Shown here one piece after another: positions 5,223 to 5,570 of a DNA stretch of 5,570 nt. Position 1 is the first letter of the stretch. Each line of letters opens with the position of its first letter. The notes beneath the pieces were generated by a model. That model had not been told where the DNA came from. It did no database searches and worked only from the letters and a program-made list of their open reading frames with translations. Position numbers and translations under genes: made by a program. Origin of the DNA: Acidobacteriota bacterium (lineage in GTDB: Bacteria > Acidobacteriota > Terriglobia > UBA7540); the NCBI GenBank assembly GCA_003171295.1, contig PMYF01000951.1, forward strand, positions 1,720-7,289. Direction: 5' to 3'.

Positions 5223-5570
5223 ATGTCTGGGAAGACCATTGGGCCTGGAAGAAACCCTGTCCTGCCGACCGTTGATCAAACCTTTTCGCTGCCTGACTGG
5301 CAGGACGGCGAGTTTCCGTACCTTGGCCGTCGAGTGCTAATCATACGGGAAGTCGCGAGCAATATCGTCTGCTCTGCCGTTGTAACCCACCGCATGTCCG
5401 TCAAGGAGATGGTCCAGGACTATGTGGGCTTGCGCGCATTTGAAAAGTCTGAGACGCAGTTGGCAATGACCTTCGAAGTGGTTGCCAACGGTAAGAAGGT
5501 CGAGCCAGAGACGCGCGCCATTGCGTCCCGGACAGGTCGCCGCACAACGCTTCGATCCCCTGTGCGCGAT
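5223..5570 (+). CDS. Unrecognised protein, 5' part only (runs off right edge)
   Basis: The frame is open from ATG 5223 to the last base, giving 116 residues without a stop. GGAGGAG (5207-5213), 9 nt before the ATG, is one of the best SD sequences in the window and fixes the start. The visible part begins MSGKTIGPGRNPVLPTVD. It then has a likely beta-rich region (FPYLGRRVLIIREVASNIV), a helical stretch (MSVKEMVQDYVGL), and a basic Arg/Thr-rich segment near the edge (RTGRRTTLRSPVRD). There is no signal peptide or membrane segment, and I recognise no family. It is probably transcribed from the AT-rich region upstream and marks the start of a new transcription unit. Confidence 0.68.
   Translation, partial: MSGKTIGPGRNPVLPTVDQTFSLPDWQDGEFPYLGRRVLIIREVASNIVCSAVVTHRMSVKEMVQDYVGLRAFEKSETQLAMTFEVVANGKKVEPETRAIASRTGRRTTLRSPVRD

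Overview
The window looks like an accessory, probably mobile-element, segment from a GC-rich bacterium. Codons mostly end in G or C, starts mostly have purine-rich Shine-Dalgarno (SD) sequences, and one gene ends in a classic GC hairpin terminator. Several proteins (the zinc-ribbon XRE regulator, the secreted HKD nuclease, the CoiA-like nuclease) resemble what I remember from Acidobacteriota genomes. That taxonomic guess rests on memory and is weak. I see no rRNA, tRNA, CRISPR array, IS element, integrase or relaxase here.

Left block, minus strand (1-1096): a CoiA-like nuclease runs off the left edge. It is preceded by, and overlaps through an ATGA junction with, a 40-residue microprotein that has a strong SD. 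A divergent intergenic region (1097-1393) separates this pair from the plus-strand genes.

Middle (1394-1852): a single-gene unit encodes a 136-residue protein with a ribbon-helix-helix-like core and a basic tail. It has a plausible promoter in front and a 12-bp perfect hairpin terminator behind.

Operon (2058-4427, possibly to 4860): three genes follow each other with exactly 3 nt between stop and start. They are an archaeo-eukaryotic primase (AEP) of the TOTE type with a C-terminal zinc ribbon, a 218-residue protein of unknown function, and an exported or membrane-anchored phospholipase-D-fold (HKD) protein. After a GC hairpin overlapping the HKD stop codon comes a zinc-ribbon plus XRE helix-turn-helix regulator (4480-4860).

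Right end: about 360 nt (4861-5222) hold two hairpins, an AT-rich island and promoter-like elements. The start of a further unrecognised gene (5223 to the edge) follows, with a very good SD.

How the genes may work together is inference. Primase, exported nuclease and regulator fit a replication or transfer module of a plasmid or integrative element, while the CoiA-like nuclease fits DNA uptake, recombination or conflict functions. The primase-unknown-HKD-XRE cassette is the best candidate here for an undescribed conserved system, but the window alone cannot show that it is one.
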